DNA of 64,000 bases from PCPOR2b sp965220385 (GTDB lineage: Bacteria; Poribacteria; WGA-4E; PCPOR2b). Made by a program: the position numbers and the translations under genes. The first letter of the stretch is position 1. Each line of letters starts with the position of its first letter. Location of the stretch: positions 4,960,001 through 5,024,000 of the forward strand of contig OZ244825.1 of the NCBI GenBank assembly GCA_965220385.1, given 5' to 3'. Shown in pieces: positions 41,426-51,295 of the stretch. The notes under the pieces are model-generated. The model saw nothing but the letters and a program-made list of their open reading frames with translations, was not told the DNA's origin and searched no databases.

Positions 41426-43264
41426 TCAAAGAATCTCCTTCACTTTTCGGATGATCGCACCCGCACTGATGCCATGCGCCTCCAGAAGTTCATCCGCCTT
41501 GCCAGATCTCGGCAGACCGTTGACCGCGAGTTTGTGGACCGCAACCCCTTTAGGGGCAACCACATCCGCCACCGCGTCGTTAAGTCCACCTTCCGGATAG
41601 TGCTCCTCAACCGTTACTAACGTATTATTGGTGGCGGCTGCTGCCTCAAGAACGGTCTTTGCGTCAATCGGCTTAACCGAGTAGAGATCGATAACCCGAA
41701 TCGAAATACCATCCGCTTTCAAAGTGTCATACGCCTTCAATGTCTCGTGAAGTGTAACCCCGGCTGCGATTACCGTCACCTGATCGCTATCACTGGAACG
41801 GAGCACTTTGCTTCCACCGATCGAGAATTCTTCGGCAGCTGTGTAGAGTGTTGGTGTCGGCGGGCGCGAAGTACGGATATAAACGATACCTTGGTGCACC
41901 GCAGCTTGTGCGACCAGCCGTTCCGTTGCAACAGCGTCGCTTGGGTACAGGACAACCGATCCGGGGAGCGCGCGAAACATGGCGAGATCTTCCAGCCCCA
42001 TCTGAGAGGGTCCATCTTCACCAACGGAAACGCCACAATGTGAGCCCACATACTTAATGTTCGTTTGAGAAATTGCGGACATGCGGATGTGATCGCAGGC
42101 ACGAGTGAAAAATGCCGCAAAGGTAGAAACAAACGGAATCTTACCGCACTTTGCCAGTCCAATCCCTGCCCCAACGAGGTTCTGCTCGGCGATGTACATC
42201 TCAAAATAGCGATCGCTATGCGTCTGCATAAACTTCTCTGCGTAGGTGGAATTTTTGACATCGCCATCCACTGCCACCACCAACGGGTTCGCATCTCCTA
42301 ATTTGGCAAGCCCAGAACCGTAGCCGCTACGGGTTGCCGCCTCTTCGCCGGGTTCATATTCGGGGGCAGCCATCTCCTTTATGTGAGGTCCATCGGCATC
42401 AATCGCGGGCACTGCATCAATCTCAAAACTGCCATTCGTACGCAAAGCCCCCAGTTCCCTCAGGGCCGCATCCAGCTGTTCACCTTCTGGGATTGCTTTG
42501 CCATGCCAACCTCCCTTGTCTTCAAGGAAAGATACACCCCTGCCCTTGAAAGTTTTCGCTACAATCATCGTGGGACGATCTTCTGTCGCCTTCGCCGTAT
42601 CCAGTGCGGATAGGATCTCGTCGAAATTGTGTCCGTCAATCCCGATTGCCTGCCAACCGAACGCCTCAAAGCGACGGCAGTAGGAGTCAATATCAAACCC
42701 ATACATCGTCGGTTCACTCTGACCCATACCGTTCACATCGACGATGCCGATCAGGTTGTTGAGATTACGGTGCGCCGCAAACGCAACCGCCTCCCAAACG
42801 CTGCCTTCTGCGGTTTCACCGTCACCCATCAAGACGTAAACGTGGTAATCTGACCGGTCCAGATACTTGCCGTTAAGTGCCATTCCAACGCCGATCGACA
42901 AGCCCTGTCCTAACGATCCTGTGGCGACATCAACCCATTCCAAACGGGGTGTAGGATGTCCCTCAAGGTCGCTATCAATTCGACGGAGAGTGAGTTGATC
43001 CTCGGCGGGAATTATCCCCACTTCTGCCCATGCGGCGTAAAGTAACGGGGCAGCGTGCCCCTTGGATAGGATGAAGCGATCATTGTTCGGGTTGTGTGCA
43101 TCTGTGGGATCGTATCGCATCGCACGAAAAAACAGCGCGGAGACAATATCCGCAGCGGATAGGCATGTTGTCGGATGCCCAGACCCAGCTTCAGATGTCG
43201 ATACGATTGAGTGGATGCGTAGGTTATTGGCTTTCTGCTTTAGAACATCTATGGAAGTTCCCAT
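41426..43264 (-). CDS. tkt: Transketolase
   Basis: A 612-residue thiamine-diphosphate enzyme of the pentose phosphate pathway that moves two-carbon units between sugars. N-terminal ThDP-binding part: SGHPTTCLSAADI (about 29-41), SKGHAAPLLYAAW (about 68-80) and GDGETAEGSVWEAV (Mg/ThDP loop about 146-159). Pyrimidine-binding and C-terminal domains follow (FVSTFAAFFTRACDHIRMS, EDGPSQMG, SDAVATERLV). It is a single-chain enzyme shorter than E. coli TktA (about 660), like those found in many bacteria. The ATG at 43264 is chosen over the frame opening at 43378. A 1-deoxyxylulose-phosphate synthase is less likely from the motif spacing. Confidence 0.9.
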   Translation of the reverse strand: MGTSIDVLKQKANNLRIHSIVSTSEAGSGHPTTCLSAADIVSALFFRAMRYDPTDAHNPNNDRFILSKGHAAPLLYAAWAEVGIIPAEDQLTLRRIDSDLEGHPTPRLEWVDVATGSLGQGLSIGVGMALNGKYLDRSDYHVYVLMGDGETAEGSVWEAVAFAAHRNLNNLIGIVDVNGMGQSEPTMYGFDIDSYCRRFEAFGWQAIGIDGHNFDEILSALDTAKATEDRPTMIVAKTFKGRGVSFLEDKGGWHGKAIPEGEQLDAALRELGALRTNGSFEIDAVPAIDADGPHIKEMAAPEYEPGEEAATRSGYGSGLAKLGDANPLVVAVDGDVKNSTYAEKFMQTHSDRYFEMYIAEQNLVGAGIGLAKCGKIPFVSTFAAFFTRACDHIRMSAISQTNIKYVGSHCGVSVGEDGPSQMGLEDLAMFRALPGSVVLYPSDAVATERLVAQAAVHQGIVYIRTSRPPTPTLYTAAEEFSIGGSKVLRSSDSDQVTVIAAGVTLHETLKAYDTLKADGISIRVIDLYSVKPIDAKTVLEAAAATNNTLVTVEEHYPEGGLNDAVADVVAPKGVAVHKLAVNGLPRSGKADELLEAHGISAGAIIRKVKEIL

Positions 43265-43384
43265 TGTGTCCGCAATTCCTTTTCTCTTTTCAGATCTATC
43301 GCTCTGCTTTTCAGCACCGTAGGTTGGGTTGAACGGCAGTGAAACCCAACGCCCACGAACTTTAGAGCCGGGCGTCATTCGTAG

Positions 43385-43404
43385 GGAACGGAGATCTCCG
43401 TTCC
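43385..43404. repeat. Perfect 20-bp palindrome GGAACGGAGATCTCCGTTCC
   Basis: A perfect hairpin preceded by CGTAG. A near-identical copy (GGAACGGAGGTCTCCGTTCC) lies at 51229-51248. Adjacent at 43318-43360 is a GTAGGTTGGGTTGAACGG..CCCAACGCCCACG repeat of a type seen again at 52128-52172. Confidence 0.65.
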
Positions 43405-43453
43405 AAAGATTCTCTCGTTTCCCCGTTCTCTGCCTCTTATATCACTCTGCTTT

Positions 43454-44500
43454 TCAGTTCAGAAGCGATTTAATCAAATCCACCAAGGCTTCCGATGCGT
43501 ACAACACATCCTCACGGCTCGCATCGTGGTTCGCCACCATTCGGACCGTCATCGGACCATAAACAGAGACCTTGATATTGTGTTGCGAGGCACGGTCTGC
43601 AAAGTCCGCTGCCGAGATTCCCAACGGCTTTGTGTCGACAAAGACCATGTTAGTATGCACATCTTCCGGATGCAGTGCTAATTCATCAAATTGAGACAAC
43701 GCTTTCGCAAGGAGTTTCGCGTTGGCGTGGTCTTCACCGAGTCGATCCGGCATCTCCGTCAGCGCGACAATACCAGCCGCAGCGAGCACCCCCGACTGTC
43801 GCATCGCACCGCCGAGTCGTTTCCGGGCGCGTCGTGCCTCTTGGATAAAGTCCGCATCTCCAGCGAGCATCGATCCTACTGGCGCGCACAAGCCCTTTGA
43901 GAGGCAGAACATAACGGAATCGACATGGCTTGCGACCTCACGCACATCAACACCCAACGCATGGGCGGCATTAAAGACGCGTGCACCGTCCAAGTGAACC
44001 GGGACCCCATACCGCTGCGCCAATTCGTGAACCGCGTTCATCCTATCCAACGGAATAGCACGTCCACCGCGACGGTTGTGTGTGTTTTCCAGACAAATTA
44101 AGCTGGTTTTCGGGAATTTGGCTGGATCTCGTTGCAGATACGCTTCCACCTCATCGAGATCCGGAACACCATCCGCACCGTTCATCACAATCGGCATGAT
44201 CCCCGCTAATGAGGACAGGTTTCCGTGCTCATAATAATAAATATGGCACTCGGCATCCATAATTGCATAGTCGCCTGCGCGGGTGTGTGTCATGATTGCA
44301 GCGGTATTCCCCATCGTCCCCGTCGGTACGTACATCGCCGCCGGTTTGCCAATCTTTTCCGCTGCCAACGCTTCCAAACGATGAATAGTTGGGTCTTCCC
44401 CGTAGCAATCGTCGCCCACCTCTGCGTTCATCATCGCTTCACGCATCCTATCGGTCGGCTTCGTCACGGTATCACTTCGTAGATCGATAATTTTATTCAT
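43454..44500 (-). CDS. ltaE: Low-specificity L-threonine aldolase
   Basis: A 348-residue PLP enzyme of the beta-eliminating/aldolase group that splits L-threonine or allo-threonine into glycine and acetaldehyde. The opening IDLRSDTVTKPTDRMREAM is diagnostic. Catalytic lysine K202 lies in SKGLCAPVGS; HLDGARVFNAA (169-179) carries the PLP-binding Asp and Arg. The gene overlaps the upstream acidic TPR gene by one base (TAATG), so translation is coupled. Transketolase follows 190 bases downstream, on the same strand. Confidence 0.93.
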   Translation of the reverse strand: MNKIIDLRSDTVTKPTDRMREAMMNAEVGDDCYGEDPTIHRLEALAAEKIGKPAAMYVPTGTMGNTAAIMTHTRAGDYAIMDAECHIYYYEHGNLSSLAGIMPIVMNGADGVPDLDEVEAYLQRDPAKFPKTSLICLENTHNRRGGRAIPLDRMNAVHELAQRYGVPVHLDGARVFNAAHALGVDVREVASHVDSVMFCLSKGLCAPVGSMLAGDADFIQEARRARKRLGGAMRQSGVLAAAGIVALTEMPDRLGEDHANAKLLAKALSQFDELALHPEDVHTNMVFVDTKPLGISAADFADRASQHNIKVSVYGPMTVRMVANHDASREDVLYASEALVDLIKSLLN

Positions 44501-45078
44501 TATGCGGACTCACTTTCTGCATCAGGATGCAGCGCGGCGACTCGCCGTTCGGCCGCTGTTGCAAGATAGTGTAGACTATAATGATCTGATAGCTGCCCAA
44601 ACGCTTCAACAGCTTGATCTGTTTGGTCCAATTTAAGATAAGCCTCCGCCATCCAATAAATCGATTTGCAAAGGATATCATTCGGTGGTTCTGGATCGGA
44701 TGGATTTTCCGGATCTGCTAATTCCTTCGCATTTGGAGAACCCGATGACTCTGATTTTTTTTCATATTCAATTGAGGCTTGAAATTCTGTGACAGCTTCC
44801 TCATAGTTTCGATCTTCATAGTATGCCTTGTTAGCCTGATAAAAGCTCATATTGTCGCCATGTAGGAATTCCAAATCTGCCCCAAGGGAGGCCAATAAAG
44901 AAGTATGATCCTCCTCCACCTCTTCTATAATGTCTGGTATTGTTTCATCATCTGTTGCTTCATCATCTGATGTCTCATCGTCCAAGGAAGGACTTTCTTC
45001 CGCTTCGGCTTCTTCTACTGTTTCTTCCACTTCTTCTATATCATCTTGCGTTGCTTCATCTTTTTGATTCTCAGCCAT
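44500..45078 (-). CDS. Acidic TPR-like protein
   Basis: A 192-residue protein. Residues 1-65 are extremely acidic (runs of E and D) and probably unstructured. Residues about 75-185 hold two or three TPR-like helix pairs (NKAYYEDRNYEEAVTEFQASIEYEK; SIYWMAEAYLKLDQTDQAVEAFGQL), with a disordered NPSDPEPP linker between them. No signal peptide or known catalytic motif. AAGGAG precedes the ATG. It is coupled to threonine aldolase by a one-base overlap, but no functional link is obvious. Confidence 0.72.
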   Translation of the reverse strand: MAENQKDEATQDDIEEVEETVEEAEAEESPSLDDETSDDEATDDETIPDIIEEVEEDHTSLLASLGADLEFLHGDNMSFYQANKAYYEDRNYEEAVTEFQASIEYEKKSESSGSPNAKELADPENPSDPEPPNDILCKSIYWMAEAYLKLDQTDQAVEAFGQLSDHYSLHYLATAAERRVAALHPDAESESA

Positions 45079-45548
45079 ATTAAATCTCCTTTAGATAGAG
45101 TTGGTCCATACCCAAAAAGGATGGATATCTGCATTGTGATTTTTTGTCTTGATCCGAGCGTAGCCAACAACAAACAGGATCAAGAAAATTCCTTCATAAG
45201 TGAGCCGACAACTGATTATAGTTAGAGTTTACGTAGTTGAACAGTCAATGCCTCCGTTCCAAGAATTTCTAAACTATCGTGGGAGGGGCATCTCCCGTTC
45301 CGCCTGCCCCGATGTGCTCCATGAATCCCCGATGAATCGGGATTAAGAAACGGGCAACTACAAACTGAAGTGCGTAAGTCCTGATAGTATACCAAACAAC
45401 TACGCTTTATGGCAAGAACCGCAGATGATTTGGTTGTAAGGGGGCAACTATCATTTGGGAAAGGGTGGTTGGTTTGTGCATGGAAGTTTGTTTTACTCAC
45501 CACCACACCTCTGATATAATTAGTAATAGACGTACTCCATGCCGCAAC

Positions 45549-45674
45549 CTGTGTTATAATAACGCAAGTTGCTAGTAGCCTCCATAGTAGTAGGCATACT
45601 CCGTATGCCGTACCCCTTGCCCGGTAGGTGCGGTTTGTAACCGCACCGGACATTGCAATGAAGGTGCTTATCAT
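45549..45674. repeat. TATAATAAC..CAAGT element, second copy
   Basis: Left end GTTATAATAACGCAAGTTGCT, right end reverse-complementing to AAATTATGATAAGCACCT. Same end design as 39992-40136 but with an unrelated interior (GTATGCCGTA..., GGTGCGGTT hairpin). Also resembles TATAATAACTCAAGTCGCTA at 10107-10126. Confidence 0.5.
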
Positions 45675-45753
45675 AATTTAGTTGACAGAGCACTAGTTGT
45701 CCAGTCTGCTCGGTTTGGATAGGCATATCCAAGCCATATTTACAAAAATGGCT

Positions 45754-45833
45754 CCGTTCCGCCTGTCGGGCCTGTCCCGATTTATCGGGATTTATCGGGG
45801 ATCTTACCGGGGAGGATTCCGATTTATCGGGGC
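45754..45833. repeat. CCCGATTTATCGGGG palindrome-array copy (long)
   Basis: Two CCTGTC units, then three palindromic CCGATTTATCGGG-type units, with an extra CTTACCGGGGAGG between the second and third. Located about 80 bases upstream of the Type IIG restriction-modification gene. Confidence 0.7.
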
Positions 45834-45916
45834 GGAGCACAATGTGTTGTCTCAAGCGTTCGATGAACCCATAGTGAACTTCTCACGCATTACGTATCAC
45901 GCACAATTCCTTATCT

Positions 45917-48900
45917 ATGAACCTACCCGATGCCGTCAAAAACCAATCGCTCTTCTCAAACTACTACCTCGATTCCCTCATCGTCGGACAATCGCAGTGG
46001 ACGAACACCCCCAACATTGAATCGGACTACGCTGCGATCAAATCCCGCTTTGACGCCGTCGCACCCAACGCACAACACCTCAACGAAGCACAGACCGAAC
46101 ACGAATTTATCCAGCCACTGCTGGAGCAGTTGGGGCACGTTTTTGAGGTGCAGCCATCACTCCAAACCTCACAGGGAACGAGAATGCCCGATTACGCCTT
46201 CTTTCCATCGGTGGAGGTGCACAACGCAGCGCAGCCTCATATCAACACAAATCAATTTTTCAACACCGCCGTTGCTGTCGGCGATGCCAAGAAATGGTCA
46301 CGCAATCTAGATAGAAAAACGCAGGACGAAGGCGACCCATTTAATAATCAAAATCCGAATTACCAGATCGACTTCTATCTACGAGGAGCGGATAAAGAAT
46401 GGGGCATCCTGACCAACGGTAGGCAGTGGCGACTCTATCACCGCCAGACCAGTTATCGACTCGATAATTTCTATGAGGTGGATCTCGCCGCACTTCTCTC
46501 TGAAAACCGAGGCATAGATGCCTTCCGCTATTTCTACTGCCTCTTTCGATGCGATGCCTTCGTTCCAGCTATAGGCGAGTCCCCTTTCCTTGATCTCGTG
46601 CTGACCGAGAGCCAGCAATACACCGTCGCCGTTTCCGATGACCTGAAAAACCGTATCTACGATGCACTACGCCTGCTCATTGACGGTTTCCTCAATTTCC
46701 CCCGTAACGGTTTCGATAGGGCTAACGCGCCACTCGATGAAATTCAGACCAACTGCCTAATCCTACTTTACCGTATCCTGTTTATCCTCTACGCCGAAAG
46801 TCGGGGGCTGCTGCCGGTGGAGAATCCTAACTATGCCGCAGGTTACAGCCTCGCAGCACTCGCGGAGACCATCCACGGAACGGTGGATCGGGACGATCTA
46901 ATCATCCCGACGATCAGCGACTATTGGGCGCGGCTGCGCGGGCTATTTGGGCTTATCAACGACGGTTGGAACGACCTCATCCCCCAATACAACGGGGGGC
47001 TTTTCAATCCAGTGTCCCACCCTTTTCTTGAGGACAACGAACTTGGAAACAGGGCGCTGGCAGGGGTTATCGAACTCTTGACCCGGACAAAAGAGGGTGA
47101 ACGGATCACCTATCGTGACCTCGATGTGCGCCATCTCGGAGATATCTACGAAGGATTGCTCGAATATCAACCCCAAATTGCCGACCAAGATCTGGTCATC
47201 GTCTCGAAGAAGGGAAGCGAGACGGTCGCGCCTCAATCCTCTCCCAATCAGGAGACCGCCTATACAGAGGGCGATGTCTATCTACTGACCGACAAGGGCG
47301 AGCGGAAAGCGACCGGCAGTTACTACACCCCCGATTATATTGTCCGCTACATCGTCGAAAACACGCTTGCGCCGCTCTGTGAGGGCAAAACTGTTGATGA
47401 GATCCTATCGCTCAAAGTCCTCGATCCCGCCACAGGGAGCGGTCACTTCCTCGTCGGCGTTGTCGATTACCTCGCCGAGGAACTGATCACACATCCCGAC
47501 GCGCCACCCGTAGCCGAAACAACAGATGAGGATACAGAGCTTGCCTACTGGCGACGGCGCGTTGTCGAGTCCTGTGTCTACGGCGTTGACCTCAACCCGA
47601 TGGCGGTGGAGTTGGCAAAACTCTCCCTATGGCTCCACACGGTGGCGAAGGGTGAACCCCTCTCGTTCCTTGACCATCACATCCGCTGCGGCAATTCATT
47701 GATCGGCGCAAAAATTGAGAACCTCTCAAACCTGCCGGAATTGCGGAGAGGTCGCCGCAACACGAGCGAAACCCAGACAGAGATTCCGATGGAATTCCCT
47801 TTTACCGACAGGGTTGCCACCGCCATCGGACACTACCTACTCATTGAGGAGACCGAGAGCCGCACCGCTGATCAGATCCATACAAAGGAACGCGAACTGG
47901 ACATCGCCCAACAGATGCTCCGCTTGCACAAAGGCGTGGCGAACCTCTGGACGAGCGTTTACTTTGGTAATGATGTATCCCGTACCGCCTATCATCAAGC
48001 CCTGAATGCCCTCCGCTCCGGAGATGCCGATGCTCTTGACAATCTGCTCTCCTACCAGCGAGCGCAGGATATAGCGAAAGAGAAGCGGTTCTTCCATTGG
48101 GAGATTGAGTTCCCCGAAGTTTTTCGTGACAAGTTCGGACGAGAGAAAGACAATCCGGGGTTTAACGCAGTTGTGGGGAATCCACCTTATGTCCGACAGG
48201 AAACATTAAGCGATGACAAGCCATTTCTTGCGACGTATCAGACCTACAGCGGCACCGCCGACCTGTACGTTTACTTCGTTGAACTGGCGCATGAGTTAGT
48301 GCGAAAGCATGGACGATTCGGCATGATCACGTCGAATAAATTCATGCGAGCGAATTATGGAAGGGGTTTGCGTGTTTATCTTTCAACTAACGCTACGCTG
48401 AATGAAATTGTTGATTTTGGTGAGCTACCTGTGTTTGAGGGGGCCGCCGCGATGACCGCAATCCTCCTAACCCAGCGCGAATCTGTTGACACACAAGCGT
48501 TCCGATTCACTCAAATGCGGACGCTTGATTTTGATTCGTTGGAAGCAGAAATTGACCGCATCGGTGAGCAGCTCAATCAAGAGGCGTTAGGTAAAAATTG
48601 GACATTAGCCACTGCCGATGAAATCAGGATTTTGAACAAAATTAGAGAAAATAGCACAACACTCACCGAATACTGCGACGGGCAAATTCAGTATGGAATC
48701 AAAACAGGGTTCAACAAGGCGTTCATTATTGATGCTGAAACACGCGACTACCTGATTGATGAAGATTCCAGATCGGCGGAAATTATTAAACCGTGCGTCG
48801 TTGGAGATGATATCCGCAAGTATGAGATCCAATTTTGTGAACGATATCTGATTTGGACATATATTGGGGTGCCAATCACACAATATCCCGCTATTTTCAA

Positions 48901-49780
48901 CCATCTCCAGCAATTTCAGGAGCAATTGGTGAGACGGCAGGATCAAGGAGAGCATTGGTGGGAGTTGCGGAGTTGTACCTACTACGATGACTTTGAGAAA
49001 CCAAAAATTGTCTATCCCATCATTGCAAAAGAACCGCGTTTCACTTTAGACCCCAACAATTATTTTGTAAATGATAAGTGTTTCATCATTCCTCGACAGG
49101 ATTTCTATTTTCTCGCGCTACTTAATTCGCGTCTGCTTTTTGAGATAGCGAAACTTAGTGTTTCCGTGCTAGGAGACCCGAACGCAGGCGGCAGATTAGA
49201 GCTTCGAGCGGTACATCTGCAACATCTCCCCATCCGCCGCATCAACTTCACTACTCCTGCCGACGAGCGGGACCGCCAACTCGAAAAAGCCAAAAACCTC
49301 TACCAACTTTGCCTCAACAGAGGAAGCACTGACTGCGTTCTTGGCTTCGTGAAGGGCCATCTCACCGCAAATCCAGAGCGTTCCGACGTCGGCCACGACC
49401 TACTCGCCTTCCTCGCGGAGGGTATGGTTGATATGAACAAAACAAAAGGGGAGGAGATTCGCGGCTTCCTGCACTGGCTGGAACGGGAAATTGGGGTCAA
49501 AATTGATACCCTCAAAAACAAGACCAAGATTCATGCTTACTTTGATCTGTCGCCTGAAGAACTACTTGAGATTCTCAAGGACAACCGCCGGGGAGTTACC
49601 GTTGATCCATCAAGTCGAGATTTCCAAGAATCGTTAGAGCGTGAGTTGAAAAAGAGCCTCGACAAACTCAACCCCCTGCTCTCCCGCATTCAGCGGACCG
49701 ATGAACTTATTGATCAGGTGGTCTATCAACTCTACGGCTTGACCGATGAAGAAATCGCTATTGTGGAAGGGGGCGTATGA
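45917..49780 (+). CDS. Type IIG restriction-modification enzyme (single-chain endonuclease-methyltransferase)
   Basis: A 1287-residue protein. N-terminal nuclease-like region with PD at about 91-92 (RMPDYAFF) and D-x-K at about 122-124 (VGDAKKW), a PD-(D/E)xK pattern. The central N6-adenine methyltransferase has the AdoMet motif LDPATGSGHFLVG (about 502-515) and the catalytic NPPY (about 755-758, GNPPYVRQ). A C-terminal Eco57I/TaqI-like specificity region follows (about 880-1200). Such proteins methylate one strand and cut nearby, with no separate subunits. No other restriction gene lies next to it. No clear ribosome-binding site. It overlaps the next gene by four bases. Recognition sequence cannot be read. 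Confidence 0.87.
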   Translation: MNLPDAVKNQSLFSNYYLDSLIVGQSQWTNTPNIESDYAAIKSRFDAVAPNAQHLNEAQTEHEFIQPLLEQLGHVFEVQPSLQTSQGTRMPDYAFFPSVEVHNAAQPHINTNQFFNTAVAVGDAKKWSRNLDRKTQDEGDPFNNQNPNYQIDFYLRGADKEWGILTNGRQWRLYHRQTSYRLDNFYEVDLAALLSENRGIDAFRYFYCLFRCDAFVPAIGESPFLDLVLTESQQYTVAVSDDLKNRIYDALRLLIDGFLNFPRNGFDRANAPLDEIQTNCLILLYRILFILYAESRGLLPVENPNYAAGYSLAALAETIHGTVDRDDLIIPTISDYWARLRGLFGLINDGWNDLIPQYNGGLFNPVSHPFLEDNELGNRALAGVIELLTRTKEGERITYRDLDVRHLGDIYEGLLEYQPQIADQDLVIVSKKGSETVAPQSSPNQETAYTEGDVYLLTDKGERKATGSYYTPDYIVRYIVENTLAPLCEGKTVDEILSLKVLDPATGSGHFLVGVVDYLAEELITHPDAPPVAETTDEDTELAYWRRRVVESCVYGVDLNPMAVELAKLSLWLHTVAKGEPLSFLDHHIRCGNSLIGAKIENLSNLPELRRGRRNTSETQTEIPMEFPFTDRVATAIGHYLLIEETESRTADQIHTKERELDIAQQMLRLHKGVANLWTSVYFGNDVSRTAYHQALNALRSGDADALDNLLSYQRAQDIAKEKRFFHWEIEFPEVFRDKFGREKDNPGFNAVVGNPPYVRQETLSDDKPFLATYQTYSGTADLYVYFVELAHELVRKHGRFGMITSNKFMRANYGRGLRVYLSTNATLNEIVDFGELPVFEGAAAMTAILLTQRESVDTQAFRFTQMRTLDFDSLEAEIDRIGEQLNQEALGKNWTLATADEIRILNKIRENSTTLTEYCDGQIQYGIKTGFNKAFIIDAETRDYLIDEDSRSAEIIKPCVVGDDIRKYEIQFCERYLIWTYIGVPITQYPAIFNHLQQFQEQLVRRQDQGEHWWELRSCTYYDDFEKPKIVYPIIAKEPRFTLDPNNYFVNDKCFIIPRQDFYFLALLNSRLLFEIAKLSVSVLGDPNAGGRLELRAVHLQHLPIRRINFTTPADERDRQLEKAKNLYQLCLNRGSTDCVLGFVKGHLTANPERSDVGHDLLAFLAEGMVDMNKTKGEEIRGFLHWLEREIGVKIDTLKNKTKIHAYFDLSPEELLEILKDNRRGVTVDPSSRDFQESLERELKKSLDKLNPLLSRIQRTDELIDQVVYQLYGLTDEEIAIVEGGV

Positions 49781-51210
49781 TTGAAACGGACAGAGACAAA
49801 AAGGACACAGTGAAGAATCAGAAATCCGATCACAATAAAGCAAAACTGCTTCAAGGTCCGGTGGGAAAAACGCTCATCTCGCTATCGATACCGACGGGGT
49901 TCGGGCTTATGGCAATTCTACTGTTTGCCATTGTTGATACATTGTACATCGGACGATTGGGCGCCGAACCGTTGGCAGCGATGGGGTTTATCTTCCCCAT
50001 CAACTTCATCGTGATGAACCTCATAAGAGGGTTAAGCGTTGGCGTCTCAGCCACTATCGCCAGAGCGATTGGGGAGGGGAATCAAGCGAAAGTACAGCGA
50101 CTCGCGACCGATGGGCTGGGGTTGGCGGTTCTCATTGTCACCCTCCTCTCCCTTGTCGGACTTACGCAGTTGAAGGCTATCTTCTCGCTGATGGGTGCAG
50201 AAGGGGAGATGCTCGCGCGCATCTCCGACTATATGATCCCTTGGTGTTTGGGCGTGGGGTTTCTCATTATTCCAATGGTCGCCGTCGCTGTGCTGCGTGC
50301 TACGGGCGATACCAAAACACCCGCGATGATTATGGGTATCGCTGGCATAATCAATATCATTCTGGATCCATTTCTGATTTTTGGCATCGGCCCATTTCCG
50401 CGACTGGAGCTGCAAGGCGCAGCGTTGGCAACGGTAAGTTCTTGGGTGGTAGCATTCGCTGCTTCACTGTGGATTTTGGGGAAACGTGAGCGACTGATTC
50501 GGTTGCCGCTGTTCGATCCGAAACGCACCTTTAATTCGTGGAAGGGGATTCTTTACGTCGGTGTTCCCGCAGCGGGGGCAAATGTGATGGAACCGCTGTC
50601 AACGGCAATTATTGTCCGGATAATCTCCAAATTTGGAGAGGAAGCTGTCGCAGCTTTTGGAGTCGGAGGGCTATTGGGAGCAGTATTGCTAATTGGAATC
50701 AGGTCGTTCTCTCTGGCGGTGGTACCCTTTGTCGGTCAGAATTTCGGTGCGGGCAATTATGACCGAATTCGGGAAACGCTACGGTTTGGTGTCAAAGTCT
50801 TGCTGGTCTGGGGTGGACTCGCATTTGTTCTCCTCTACCTCTTATCCGGTATCATCGCACCAATTTTTAACGATGACAAGGCAGTAATTGCTGCCATCAT
50901 TCTCTTTTTACACATTGTGCCTATCAGTTATGGGATGTACGGCATCTCTGCGTTGACCAATTCGATGTTTAACGCCTTGGGAAAACCTTTGCACGCATCT
51001 TTGGTCATCATACTACATCTCTTCGTTTTCGTCCTACCGTTGGCGTATCTGGGATCAATAATCTACGGATTGAAAGGAACCTTTGTCGGTATCGCCGTTG
51101 GGCATGGGGTAATCGGAATCGTTGCCTATCTGATGATACGGAAGTCCCTTGTGCGCATTGATGCAGACCGCGAATCGGCGACCACTGAAGTGATCGAGCC
51201 AATTCCATAA
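49777..51210 (+). CDS. MATE family efflux transporter
   Basis: A 477-residue inner-membrane protein with about twelve membrane segments in two homologous halves: TLISLSIPTGFGLMAILLFAIVDTLYIGRLG (about 31-61) opens the first and ILYVGVPAAGANVMEPL (about 255-270) the second. Family members expel drugs or metabolites against Na+ or H+. A 30-residue charged N-terminus precedes the first segment. The start codon overlaps the Type IIG gene stop by four bases (ATGA), so the pair is co-transcribed and translationally coupled, an unusual partnership for which no function is evident. Confidence 0.9.
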   Translation: MIETDRDKKDTVKNQKSDHNKAKLLQGPVGKTLISLSIPTGFGLMAILLFAIVDTLYIGRLGAEPLAAMGFIFPINFIVMNLIRGLSVGVSATIARAIGEGNQAKVQRLATDGLGLAVLIVTLLSLVGLTQLKAIFSLMGAEGEMLARISDYMIPWCLGVGFLIIPMVAVAVLRATGDTKTPAMIMGIAGIINIILDPFLIFGIGPFPRLELQGAALATVSSWVVAFAASLWILGKRERLIRLPLFDPKRTFNSWKGILYVGVPAAGANVMEPLSTAIIVRIISKFGEEAVAAFGVGGLLGAVLLIGIRSFSLAVVPFVGQNFGAGNYDRIRETLRFGVKVLLVWGGLAFVLLYLLSGIIAPIFNDDKAVIAAIILFLHIVPISYGMYGISALTNSMFNALGKPLHASLVIILHLFVFVLPLAYLGSIIYGLKGTFVGIAVGHGVIGIVAYLMIRKSLVRIDADRESATTEVIEPIP

Positions 51211-51228
51211 CCTAAACATAATTCGTAG

Positions 51229-51248
51229 GGAACGGAGGTCTCCGTTCC
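51229..51248. repeat. Palindrome GGAACGGAGGTCTCCGTTCC
   Basis: Near-perfect hairpin 18 bases after the MATE gene stop, the second copy of the palindrome at 43385-43404. It could serve as a weak terminator, though no T-run follows. Confidence 0.6.
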
Positions 51249-51295
51249 GCATTACGCGTCACATTTCACCAAATCACATAGGAGATTACTTTCAC

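Larger units (their letters stand above)
45079..45916. other. Gene-free intergenic stretch of repeats
   Basis: No convincing gene in these 840 bases. Present are palindrome-array copies at 45296-45344 and 45754-45833, a TGAAGTGCGTAAGTCCT half-element near 45368-45386, a TATAATAACGCAAGT element at 45549-45674 (containing GGTGCGGTTTGTAACCGCACC), a TTTGGATAGGCATATCCAA palindrome at about 45717-45736 and a CACGCATTACG run just before the next gene. Reading frames across it are short and lack ribosome-binding sites. Confidence 0.6.
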
